Assembly: GCA_019137255.1 (NCBI GenBank)
Contig: WPDH01000175.1
Span: 1 to 64,000, forward strand
DNA length: 64,000 nt
Source of the DNA: Corinectria fuckeliana
Lineage: Eukaryota > Ascomycota > Sordariomycetes > Hypocreales > Nectriaceae
Direction of reading: 5' to 3'
Shown here: piece after piece, positions 1 to 10,589 of the stretch
Layout of the letters: each line of letters opens with the position of its first letter
Position numbering within the stretch: position 1 is the first letter of the stretch
Program-made: the position numbers and the translations under genes
Notes under the pieces: model-generated
What the model was told of the DNA's origin: nothing
The model's input: only the letters and a program-made list of their open reading frames with translations
Databases searched by the model: none

Positions 1-340
1 TATTTTAAAGATATTCTTTAATAACTTTTTAATTATAAAGATTATCTTTAAAAGAAAACTATTTTTATAATACTAGATTTTAGTATCAAAATATAAGATT
101 TTTAAAAGATTTTTATTATCTATTTCTAAAAATTAGCACTAATAAATTTCTGTTAAGACTTACTAGTAAACTACTAGTAAATCCTAACTAACTTTCTTTT
201 TCCTATTACTAGCTTATTCTTAGGTAAAAAGTCTTAAAATCTTAAAGATAGTCTTTTTTATATTTAAAAATTATATAGTTAACTTTTTACTATTTTTAGT
301 AACTAATCTGATTTAATATAGAATTTCAAAGTATTAATAT
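1..340. repeat. AT-rich, RIP-like sequence at left edge
   Basis: The first 340 bases are strongly AT-rich, full of TA steps, with almost no CA or CG. The composition changes abruptly to normal near base 341. It resembles the RIP-mutated blocks further right, so it is probably the end of a degenerate repeat lying outside the window. No reading frame or known element can be recognised. Confidence 0.6.
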
Positions 341-1615
341 TTTGGTGGAAAAGGTGGTCTAGAAGGGGGGGCGGTCCATAAGTGGGGGGGGGGACTTAGA
401 CGTGACCTGTCCCCTGTCGAACGGGCGTCTGCTGATGAGGGGGCACACAAACTGCATCTGGGTGGGGGAAGCTCGTGGTGGAGATGGGCGGCTGGACGGC
501 TGGACGGCTGGACGGCTGGACGGCATTTGGCCTGCTTTCCTTCTCCTCACCACACGCCCAGCACAGGAAGCTCGCACACTGACACACGATAGTTAGACGG
601 GCGGCGTCGCCGATGGAGGATGGAGAAGAGTATCCATATCGCCGGCCGATCACCTGCGCATCCCCAGCTCATCTCGCTCATCAACTCGCCAACGTCTCAA
701 TTTTCCGTTGATCTGGGAATATCGGTAACACTCAAATTGTGGCTACTGTCTACCTAGTGTCTTCCCAGACCTCCCAGCTGATCGCTATAAGACTGTGGCC
801 TTCCATGACATTTAGGCATCTAGAAGCCCGTCTTAATTCCGACTTTTCATTTCCGCCCCCAGCTCCCGATTCCTAACGTTCTATTAAATCATCTCGCCCG
901 GCTCTTATGGTTCATCCGAGGTCTGCAAAAGAGGCCTCTTGCATGGACCGCCAGAAGAATTCGAATTACACCTGTATCTATGCACATGCACCTGTTTCCC
1001 AGACGAGGCTGGAACAAGCAAAACCTCCCCCCTCCCCCTTGGCTGATGGGCGGTGAAGCGTTGACAAGCACGTCTCTCGCTTCTTCGTAGGCTTGAGCCG
1101 TGACGTTTACCCGTCTGCAATGCCTGGCTGGTTGGGTCGTTCGAGACACATGACCAATCCTAACCAGCAACACCTCTTGATCTCCTTAGTGCATGCATAG
1201 TCTCGCTCGCACATACCTAGCTGGGAAAGACGAGCTAAAAGACGGCTCAAGTCTGAGCGTGCGTTGCGCCCTCGGTTTTAGACTCAAGCACGTCTGCGTT
1301 GGCGGTGTCCTGGTAAAGTTGATGTAGGATAGTAGGTGAGTAGGTATGCAGCTCTGGGCATTGTCCGTGTAATCGAGTCAGTTCAGTCAAGATGTGTGTT
1401 TCAATTCACTGATAGTGGTATCTTAGGCATACCACCGAGGCATGTCTCGATTCGATGAAAGGATCTAGACCTATTATTGAACCCAGGCAGGTAAATTGAT
1501 AACTAGACTACTTTGCTATCCAGACCATCGATTGGGCCAAAGATGGTCCCGCAACTGTCCCTGCCATCCACCATCTTAGCCCACATGAAGGAGGCAGTAT
1601 TACATCAGCAAACAA
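341..1615. other. intergenic, no gene seen
   Basis: Normal base composition but no convincing coding frame on either strand. The open frames here are short, lack recognisable motifs and overlap one another. It contains a short tandem repeat at 490-524 and several G runs near 364-394. Confidence 0.5.
490..524. repeat. 8-bp tandem repeat, about four copies
   Basis: The unit CTGGACGG is repeated about four times without interruption, a minisatellite-like tract in intergenic DNA. Confidence 0.85.
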
Positions 1616-1697
1616 GGCATAGTGGCAGAGTGGTCTAATGCGTATGACTAGAAATCATATCTCTTCGGAGGCGTCTGTTCAAATCAGGCCTATGTCG
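1616..1697 (+). tRNA. tRNA-Ser (anticodon AGA)
   Basis: A complete cloverleaf can be drawn. The 7-bp acceptor stem pairs GGCATAG with CTATGTC (one G-U). The D arm is closed by GCA/TGC. The anticodon stem TATGA/TCATA has loop CTAGAAA, giving anticodon AGA. A variable arm with CTC/GAG stem around TTCG follows, as expected for a class II serine tRNA, then a T arm GTCTG/CAGGC with loop TTCAAAT and discriminator G. The internal A box (TGGCAGAGTGG) fits the Pol III consensus and a B-box-like TTCAAATC is present. There is no intron. CCA is not encoded, as is normal in eukaryotes. Confidence 0.9.
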
Positions 1698-2382
1698 CGA
1701 TACACTTACTTTTGCCTTTCTAGCAAGTTGCCCATGGTAGCTCTCTTTTTACAACAATTACGAGTAAGTCTCAGTAAGAGGCTAGGTGAGAGCTGACGAT
1801 ATCCGATATGAAAACAAGGATGTGTCAAGATCAATTATGACAGCACAACTTCTCTACAGTTCACCCATTACCATTAGCCTAAGTTGCCGTCCATTGAAGG
1901 CAAGTCCTCTTTTTGACGAGCCATGCTGGCTAATTGCCAGAATATTGGCACGGCCCACCCGACATTCTCAAACCAAGTTCGCGCCGTCAACAAGCCAAAA
2001 GCAAGGCGATTCGTTAGCTTTCAGCTGGTACACCCTCAGCAAACGATTGAACGTAGCTTTGATTACAATCCAACTCATCTTGAGAGCTGGCTCAAGAAAT
2101 CTCGTGGTGTCTGTCGCTGGAGGAAAAGTACGCGTAGAACCAATTACACGGACAAAAGAATAGCCGGGTGCCTGACACAGCCCCCCAATCAATCAATGCA
2201 CGGTGCACAGCCACTCGGCTGACAGTCCAACACGTAACGCTTCACGAGCCACATCGCGACGTTCCAGAGCTTCCGTCTTCGACAACCCCTGGGATACGAA
2301 AGAATATCACACCTTTTCCACAGTCCCGCCAATCCGACGGCATCACCATCGCGCAGCGCTTATCGACGACTCTGTGTGCACA
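1698..2382. other. intergenic and 5' leader of the CDC50 gene
   Basis: No supported coding frame. The last 200 bases are rich in C and A and probably hold the promoter and 5' UTR of the gene starting at 2383. A 125-codon open frame at 1786-2163 shows no motif and is not accepted. Confidence 0.5.
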
Positions 2383-3959
2383 ATGGCCGACTCACCGCGT
2401 GGCATCGACCGCACCGACTCGATAGACTCCAACGATGGAGGTCCGAAGCTGCCGGACAAGAAGAAGAGCCGCCGACCTGCGAGTGAGTGCGATGGAATCT
2501 TCGGAACAGGCGTCCCTCCCCCGAAGGACTTGAAGCTGATGTTCTCGCGACAGATACTGCGTTTCGGCAACAGCGCCTAAAGGCGTGGCAGTATGTAGAG
2601 AATCCTCCGCGCTCGCCGGATGCGATACTGACAGCAACAGGCCCATCTTGACGCCCAAGACCGTTCTGCCTCTGTTTTTCATCATCGGCATCATCTTCGC
2701 GCCCATCGGTGGCCTCCTCCTCTACGCGAGCGCCCAGGTACCGTTCTCCGCCGTTGCTTCCACGACTTTCCGCCAGAACGTCTCTAATGGGCGAGCTAGG
2801 TTAAAGAGATTCGTCTCGATTACACCCACTGCAAACGCGACGCTCCGATCCTCAAACGGGGCCGCGGCTTCGAGAGTATGCCCGATGACTCCGTCTCAAC
2901 CGCATTCAATAACAACACTGGAGGCGTCGATGCTGAGTGGGGTATCGAGCCCAGTGTGAACGTCACCGCCGCGAGCGGCGCCCGAGTCAACACCACTCGC
3001 TGCTACCTTCGCTTCGATATTCCCGAAAGCATGGGCCCACCCGTTCTCTTCTACTACCACCTTACAAACTTCTACCAGAACCACCGACGCTATGTCGACT
3101 CGTTTGACACTGATCAGCTCAAGGGCAAGACCCGTTCGTACGCCCAGATTAAAGATTCGGACTGCACCCCGTTGGAAGTCGACAAACACGAGAAGAAGCC
3201 ATATTACCCTTGCGGTCTCATCGCCAATTCCATGTTCAACGACACCTTCTCCAGCCCGGTCCTACAGAACCCTCCCAATGCTAAGGGCAACGAAACTTCC
3301 GAGTACTTGATGGCAAACAACAGCGACATTGCTTGGAACAGCGATAAGGACCTATACGGCAAGACTGGCTACGACATGAAGGATATCGTCCCACCGCCCA
3401 ACTGGCATGAGCGCTACCCCAACGGATACACCGAGGAGAACCCGCCACCGAATCTGAAGGAGTGGGAGGCGTTCCAGGTGTGGATGCGAACCGCCGGTCT
3501 GCCTACCTTCAGCAAGCTGTACCAGCGCAACAACAGCGATGCCATGATTGCTGGGCGTTACCAGATTATTGTTGACGATTGTAAGGGCGCCAGACATTCC
3601 GACCACGTTGAAACCCTGCTAACTCTGGATAGATTTCCCGACTGATCTCTACAAGGGCACCAAGACCATTATCATCACCACAAGGACCGTCATGGGTGGT
3701 CGTAACCCTTTCCTTGGCATCGCATACGTTGTTGTCGGCGGTGTCTGCATTCTCCTCGGCACCATCTTCACCGTCACTCATCTGATCCGTCCCAGGTCCG
3801 TTACGCCTCTTACTTCCTACCCCCTAATATCATCGCTGACGCCCCAGCAGAAAGCTCGGTGACCACACGTACCTGTCGTGGAACAACGCGCCGGGTGCCA
3901 AGACCGGACCCAGCACAGCTGTGGCTTCTGGTCGTGAGCTTCGTCCTGGCGAGGCCTAG
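2383..3959 (+). CDS. CDC50/LEM3 family P4-ATPase (lipid flippase) subunit
   Basis: Six exons give 428 residues: 2383-2482, 2554-2590, 2641-2737, 2800-3580, 3633-3795 and 3851-3959, all with GT-AG introns that keep frame. The protein has the family layout. A charged cytosolic N-terminus carries the conserved NTAFRQQRLKAW stretch (about 34-45). The first membrane span follows at about 54-76 (IIGIIFAPIGGLLL). A large lumenal domain has paired cysteines and several N-glycosylation sequons, and the second span lies at about 364-386, with a short cytosolic tail. Family members pair with P4-type ATPases to leave the ER and flip aminophospholipids in the Golgi, endosomes and plasma membrane. Which of the fungal paralogues (Cdc50, Lem3, Crf1) this matches cannot be settled by eye. 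The ATG at 2383 is the first in frame with the N-terminal block. Confidence 0.93.
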
Positions 3960-4956
3960 GAGGCTCGCGAAGGTTCTAGAGCGCTCCTCCGAGCCACCAC
4001 CACCACCACCACCGATACCACGCATCCTTCCTTCGCATCTTCTGTTCGCCAATCGAGTACTCCCAGCAGCGCCGTACTAGTGTATCACTTCATCTAGCCT
4101 TGGACTGTTGGCTCGGCGTCACCCGCGATCCGAGGTAAAGCGGACAAGACTCTTGAGACCCGGTGAATGGGTGGACCCCGGGGAGCAGTTATCATTGGAT
4201 TCTTCGTTTTTCGTTCCCGTGGCGTGGCTCGATTGCTATTTTCTGTACGACTATCCCCAGCAGCATCTTTTCTTGCCCTGCCTGCTCTTGCTTTCAAAGA
4301 GGACGGTTTCTGGGAATATTGGCCGCGATGAATTTTGGTGCTCTCCCGCCCTGCCTGTCTTGCGCAGTCTGAAAATGGGGGTGGATTAGGGGAGCCTAGT
4401 GTGTAATGTTTCTCAAACATCATTAATCGGGTAGGAGTTTGGCGTGTTATCCAATCGGAAGTGCCATTAGATCTGTATGGACTCGTGTCTTCGTCCCCCC
4501 ACCCGCGACCGTGATAGAATACCTCACTGTAAGGTGAGGATCTGGCTATAGCCGTAAGCAGCGACGTACATGGTACATCTGGTCGTTGATATCTCAGTGC
4601 AATGTAAAATGTGTGTAATACGAGAGAATATAATCAATTAGCTGGTCGAAGCGACTTGAGTTTGCTCTCCTCCCATCTAGGCCTCCAGATACCACAGACA
4701 AAAGGTATGAAAAAGACATCGTAGCTAAAGAAACCCTGAAAACAACCGTTCGGTAGTTGCCCTTGCTATGCCGCCATCCAAGAGGAAACCCCCGAGCGCA
4801 ATAGGAGAAAGTGAGTAAGGAGAGGCCAGCGGTGCACGCAAGCTAGATTTGGTTTGTTTAGTACAAGGTAGAAGAAGTAAGAAAGGAAAGCCGTGCCTCC
4901 CCTTCATGCCATTAAATCCCTGTCTGGTCGGAGACACGAGACGATTGCCCATACAC
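3960..4956. other. convergent 3' regions of CDC50 and SPT16 genes
   Basis: About 1 kb between two stop codons of convergent genes. Open frames here lack motifs. Probably the two 3' UTRs and terminators; no distinct RNA or repeat is seen. Confidence 0.6.
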
Positions 4957-7900
4957 TCATCGCTTGCGCTTCTTCTTGCTGCCCTTATCTTCTTCCTCCA
5001 TTGCGGTCTCGCGGTCTCGCTTCTTAGCCTTGCGCTCCAGTTCATCCCAATCCTCACCCTCCTCATCGGTATCGAGTTCGTCGTCCTCGTCATCATCGTC
5101 ACTAGCGTTGCTGCCGAATTCGGAATCCTCTTCGCTGGACTCAGACGCTTCATCAAGTTCTTCGTCGTCAATCTCAAAGGCCGATTCCTGTTCTGATTCG
5201 GCCTCGCCCTCGTCGTCTGAGTCGGCCTGCAGGAAGGACCAGCCTCCGTCGACGAAGAACTGATGTGTGTCAGCTGTGACAGTCTTCATGATGGTAGGCC
5301 AGTTGAGGTTGAGAGGACCCTCGGTAAAGGCAATGTCAGATGAGTCGAGATAGTCCTTGACCTGGTCAAGGAACTCCACAGGGATGGTGTTGATGTGGTA
5401 CGGAGCTCGAGTAAAGTCTTTGAAAACAAAGACCATATCAAAGTTCTTCAAGCCAAACTGAACACGTTCCAGATGCGCAACTTCCACCTCTTCGATGGTG
5501 ATGACCATGAAGGGGGGCTCCACAACCTGGATTAGGCAGTCCGTACTTGGTTGGACAAAGACATTGCTTCGGAACGGCACACCATGGAAACCAAGGTCAC
5601 GAATGGGCATGTCAACCTCGATGCCTTCGTTTCGGCCCGCCTCAGCAATCTTCTGGGCGAAACCTTGGAACAGCCGGTCCAGGTCGGCTCTCCGACGTCG
5701 CTCCTCTTGCTCCGCCTCAAACTCGTCCTCGTCGCCATACCTATACTTTCGCTTTCGGTTACCCGTCTCATCGAACTGGATATCCGTGGCTTCACGATAG
5801 AACTGAACGTCCTTCGTCTTTTTCTTGTTGCCCACGATAATGGGGTCCTTGAGATGAATGTGGATGATGACGATCAACTCATGCTGGCAAGGCTGAAAGA
5901 AAAGGTGCTTGACGTTTGAGAAGAGAATATCAACTCGGTGCTGGGCGTTAAGAGGAGACTGGTATCGAATACCGTTTTGGTGGATCTCGACCTTCCCGGG
6001 CACTCGCTTTCCTTCCATTGCAGGTCGGATATAGACATTGTCCAACACCGCCGGTCGTCGATCTAGCAAGTCGTTAGTGTCACTTGGGTGAGAAATTGTT
6101 GAAATGGGGACTTACTTCTAATCTCCGTCAGCTTATCCTGCTCCACGACATCCTCCATATCCTTCTTCTCTTGCTCCTTCTTGACCACATCACGCTTCAT
6201 GTTTGAGATTTGCGTCGCGATCTCATTGTAGCGGTCACCATCCGATGAACGGAACGTCAAACTTCGAACGAAATGGGCTGATGCGTCCTCGAATGGCTGA
6301 TCATCCTTCCTTCCCACACCCTGACCGGGGGACAGGAAGTTGATGCGCAAGAAGGCGAAGTCGTTCTCGTCGCTCTTGCTGGCGTTCTTGATGGTGTTGA
6401 TGTGAAACGGAACCGGCCGACCCATGATGGGAAGAACGATGGTGCTGTTCTTGATATCCACGATGATCTCGAGGTTCTTACTTCGCAGAGGAAACTGGTT
6501 GTCCCGCTTGTAGGACTCGAAACGCTTGAACTTCTTCACCTCGCCGCCATTCTGGTCACTCGTGGACTCGGCGAATCTAGCCAAGCCTTCCCGCTGCTTC
6601 TTGGTGGCTAGTTCCTTTTGGTGATCACGTCGCCTCTTGTCCGAATCATCGTCTACTTGTGTCGTGCGCTCTGATCGGAGTCTAGAGGATGTGATGTTCT
6701 TTGCAGCGACAGCACCGACGCGGGAGTCCTTCTTCTCCTTCTTAGGGGCGGGCTCGGCCTCCTCATCGTCCTTGAAGAAGAACGAGTTAGCGTCGGCGCT
6801 TGTGGGTGCCTCGGCAGTAAAGACCACGGGCTCAGCGGAGGTCACTCGAATGGTGTCAGTAAGGACAAGAGCATAGATTTTACTGCTCTTGTCTTGAGGC
6901 TGCGGGTTTTCGATATCGTGGAACCCGGTATTGATGATTAGCGTCATTCCGTCCTTCAGCATCCTCTGGTTCTTGGCGTTGAGTACAAGAGTCGGGTCCT
7001 TGTTCTCCAAACCAATTCCCCAGCCGACGTTCTTCAGGAAATGCTTCTCCAGATCTGGCTTCTTGCTCTTGATAATACCAATGGCCTTGGCGTAGACTTC
7101 TCTTGCTTGCATCCCGTCTCGGATGTCTTTGATAATGGTGTTGTGAATGAGAGTGAGAAGCTTGTAGTTGCTCTCCTGGGATTTGTTGGGATCGACCAAG
7201 TACGTACGTGCAATGGTGGAGCAGTACGACTTGTATCGAAGTCCCATGGCAGCGATGATGATGCCGGCGTGCAGGTTTTCGTCGTTTGCTTCGCCTGAAA
7301 ATCTCAAATCGTATTTTCCACCGCTCTGAATCGAAGGACCCAAGATCCAGTCCAGCTGACTCGGGTCAAGATCGGAAGGCAGTTTGGCTTTGCTAGGAAG
7401 CTGCACCGTTTGCCAAAACTTGTCGTCGTCCAGCTTCTTGTCGACTTTCTCCGCAAGCGCGGAATGCTTGACCTTCTTCTCGGCATCGAGGATATTGGAC
7501 ATCTCGTCGAGGAAAAAGGGTGTCATCAGCGCCACGCAGGCCTTGGATGCAGTTCGCATCGCTCGGAGCTCGCTCTCATCTTTGACGGCAAAGGCATGCG
7601 TTGAAAGCGCCGCGGAGACGTCGACTTGCTCAACATCCTTGCACTTATCTGCAAGCAGTTTCTTCCACTCGTCGACAAACGGTCCTCTCGAAGTGTCTCT
7701 GGCGATCGTACCGACTTTGTTCTAAGGACGAATATTGTTAGATGATTCGACCGCGGGCACGAAACCGAACTTACCCCTGCCTCCTTGATCTTGTCGATAA
7801 GTTTGATGAACAGCTTCTCGTTTTCGGCCGCATCCTTCCCTCGCACGAGTACTTCGATCGGAAATCGGCCGCCCTTCAGCTGGTCGAGATGTTTCGCTAC

Positions 7901-8279
7901 AAAACAGTCAGCACCAATCAATTCGCACAGATAAACCAGGCGCGAATGTACCTTTCTTTGCCGTCGTGAGGATGTACAACGTGTCCAGAGTGAACAGCAT
8001 CAAGGTCGTCGGGAACTCGTATCCGAGAAGCCAAAACTATCATTCTCATCAGTCACTCAAATCGCGGTTAAGTTTCCGAAGCTGCTGGAGGGGTGCGCGT
8101 ACGTGAACGGCGTTATTCTTGTGAAACTCGGGGATCTCCTCGACCTTGCCCATCATGACGACCATGGACGAGGCACCGCCGAACAGCCCATCCTTGGTTC
8201 GGAGGTCGTTCTTCCAGGCTGTCACGAAGTGCGAGACGCGCTCCTGGAAGAGCTTGCTGTCAATTTTGATCTCCGCCAT
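4957..8279 (-). CDS. SPT16: FACT histone chaperone complex subunit SPT16
   Basis: Five exons on the minus strand give 1031 residues: 8279-8103, 8036-7952, 7896-7775, 7721-6116 and 6062-4957. FACT (Spt16 with Pob3 and an HMG protein) loosens and rebuilds nucleosomes ahead of and behind RNA and DNA polymerases. Visible domains in order are: an N-terminal catalytically dead aminopeptidase-like domain (about 1-440, starting MAEIKIDSKLFQERV); a linker and dimerisation domain; a middle double-PH domain that includes RRPAVLDNV and PIRDLGFHGVPFRSNVFVQP; and a very acidic C-terminal tail (from about 945, long D/E runs) ending in the basic nuclear-type stretch KKKRKR. Length matches the family (about 1030). 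A start at 8303 upstream is possible in frame, but the conserved N-terminus begins at 8279. The gene is complete and looks under strong constraint although it lies next to a repeat island. Confidence 0.97.
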
Positions 8280-9099
8280 CGCGACTGATGAGCGCACGAA
8301 CAAAGGGACGGTAACAGAAGGGGTGAGGAGCTTGTTGCGTTCGTGACGACGCGAAAAAAGTGATGTCGCGTTAATGATCAGTTGGAGCTCCGTGTCACGT
8401 GACGGCTCAGTCGCAACGCGTTATGCGATCCAAGCTTTGGCTTCGTGGTTGTCGCCAGATTTGCTCCACTTTACCTTTGGACCCCTGCATAATCCCCGCC
8501 CTTCTGCCTAATACCCCTGCTCTTGCTCTTCTGACTTGAGAGCCAAGGTGCTTTCAGTCCCGCGACTTTAGTTTTGAGAATAGCTGTTAGAATGAAAGCA
8601 ACACCTATGAACATATTAGGATAGTGCTTAGGATAAGTAGTTAGATAGGTTAGCCTAGGTTAGTCTTAGCTTGGGCTAAGATTAAGGGTCGTGTTATGAT
8701 GAGGATTGTGGAGGTTATTAGTCTACGCAATATCCTTTTGTTAATGTAGAGACCTGTAGTGAGGTTATACGATTAGACGAGCGATCTTCTTGGTAAGACT
8801 CGGCGTTTGGGTATATGTTCAACGCTGTTCGAGCCTGGACTGGGATTGAATTGACAAGGACGCAACCATTTTTAGAGTCGCCGTCTCCCAATCAGCTTAA
8901 ACTAGACCTAGTTCGGAAATATCTATACGCATCCTTTGTTCTGAGCGTAAAAGCAAAATCCAAAGGCGAAATTAAGATAGAATAGGAGGGAAAGACCGAC
9001 TTGGACTAGTTTTTAAGAATGCCCTCTTAGAGACACTAGATGTGAAGGTATAAAGTCCCTAATTACATAACTAAGCGATTAGGATAATCAGCTTCTTAG
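8280..9099. other. SPT16 upstream region grading into repeat island
   Basis: 8280-8560 has normal composition and probably carries the SPT16 promoter. From about 8600 TTAG/CTAA-rich, partly RIP-like sequence begins, just outside the copia LTR at 9105. No gene is seen. Confidence 0.5.
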
Positions 9100-9104
9100 G
9101 TTAC

Positions 9105-9267
9105 TATTAATATGACTGTGTGTATTATATAACTATACTTAGCTAGGAAAAGAGGTAGAATAGTAAGTCCCTAAGGGGATTACTATTATCACTAGATGCC
9201 TAGTATCTAAGGCAGAAATATAAATAGTGCTTAATAGCGGGCCTAACTAGTGGTTCTACTACTAATA
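9105..9267 (-). repeat. left LTR (3' LTR) of the copia element
   Basis: 163 bp, colinear with the right LTR at 26651-26813. The differences noticed are transitions, most of them CA to TA or TG to TA, so this copy is the more RIP-damaged of the two. The end corresponding to CA reads TA. Confidence 0.93.
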
Positions 9268-10139
9268 TACCCTCTTAGACTAGCTGCTAAGAGTAGTTAG
9301 TTTAACTAACTAATAAGACTATTTATAACTATCTAATAGTGCTAGCTAGCTAATTTCTTAGTGTTTTTAGCTTCTAAAAATAAGAGAATTCTTACTAAGG
9401 CTAAAATTAAATCTTAGTCTTAATCTAAAAGTATAGTAGCTCTAGCTAGTACCTTAAGATAATAATTAGAGCTACTATATAGGATTTTAGCTTTAAAAGA
9501 AGGTAATAAGAGAAAGAGGTTATTATTATATTTAGTAAAAGTGTAGAGATTAACCCTTTTAGGCCTTTAAGTTAGCGTTTTATATTAGCTGCTAAGAGAG
9601 TCTTAAAATTATATAATATATAATAGCTCTAACTATTATACTAAACTAACTCTTTTATTATTATAATAATAATATTACTAATCCTAATATATAAGACTAA
9701 CCTGTTATATTAATACCTTAATACTTAATAGGGCTATAAGACTATAGCTCTTATACTTTATTATACTAGTTAAGCAGCTTAATTAGTATAGCTAATTGTT
9801 TAATATTAAATTAAAAGACTAAGAGATGTTAACTATATAGGAAAATTATATCTTAATACTGTTTTTTAAGCTCTTTAGAGATCTCTCTAGCTAAGTAATA
9901 TAATAATATTACCTCTAATCTTATTTACTCTCTTTTATATAAACTAAGTTGTTTAATATAAAAGTAAATAAGATTATTATAAAGCTAAGAAATAAAAGAT
10001 CCTCTAAGTGTTTTTCTTTTTTAATTTAATAGTAAGATAATATAGGAAATTATAAGTATTACTAGGCCTGTTATACAGCTCTATCTAAGCCTGTATATAT
10101 TTATAATTATATAATAAAAATTATATGTTTTTATTCTAA
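9268..10139. repeat. AT-rich 3' part of the copia element, unassigned
   Basis: About 870 bases between the end of the RNase H remnant and the left LTR. The sequence is RIP-saturated and no motif could be read. It could be untranslated copia sequence or a further old insertion. Confidence 0.5.
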
Positions 10140-10576
10140 AAGAGGCTTTATAAGGCTATCTGCTAGTATTTAAGCTGTGAGCAGCTAAGATATCTTAACT
10201 TTACCCTTCTAAATAAGCTTATAAACCTAGTGATAATAGATATTAATATACTAAAGTGCTGTAACTAGCTTAGCTAACTACTTTATAATTAGCTAGATTA
10301 TATTAATATTATTATACTAGATTTAGGCTGTGTCTTAAACCTTAATACTAACCTTCTTAAGAAGTTAACTTAGGGCTAGCTGTTTCTTAACTATACTTAT
10401 AAGAGTAAGTAACTTAGCTTTTATACTAGATATAGTAATTATATCTTACTTTATAGCCTTCTAAGTAATAAGACTCTTATATAGTATAACTACCTAGCCT
10501 TATAAGAACTTTCTAGTTGTTAGGCAGTCTCTAAAAGCTGTGTTTACAGCTATAAAGAGATTTCTCTAATTCTTAG
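10140..10576 (-). pseudogene. copia RNase H remnant
   Basis: On the minus strand the frame reads through FIAVNTAFRDC and later ALQYINIYYHQV and ILADSLIKPLLE. These match the copia RNase H pattern (DAAFAD, LRHVDIHQHW, PADGLTKAL) with TAG and TAA stops where CAG/CAA or TGG is expected. The frame joins exactly to the RT remnant beyond the LINE-like insertion when one 13-bp repeat is removed. Confidence 0.85.
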
Positions 10577-10589
10577 TTACTATATAGTA

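Noticed and set aside
1786..2163. 125-codon open frame upstream of the CDC50 gene
   Set aside because: No motif, overlaps other frames of similar length, composition not protein-like.
8600..9100. Interleaved TTAG/CTAA words suggesting a satellite or CRISPR-like array
   Set aside because: There is no constant unit or spacing; the pattern follows from C-to-T change in an AT-rich repeat. CRISPR arrays are not expected in a fungal nucleus.
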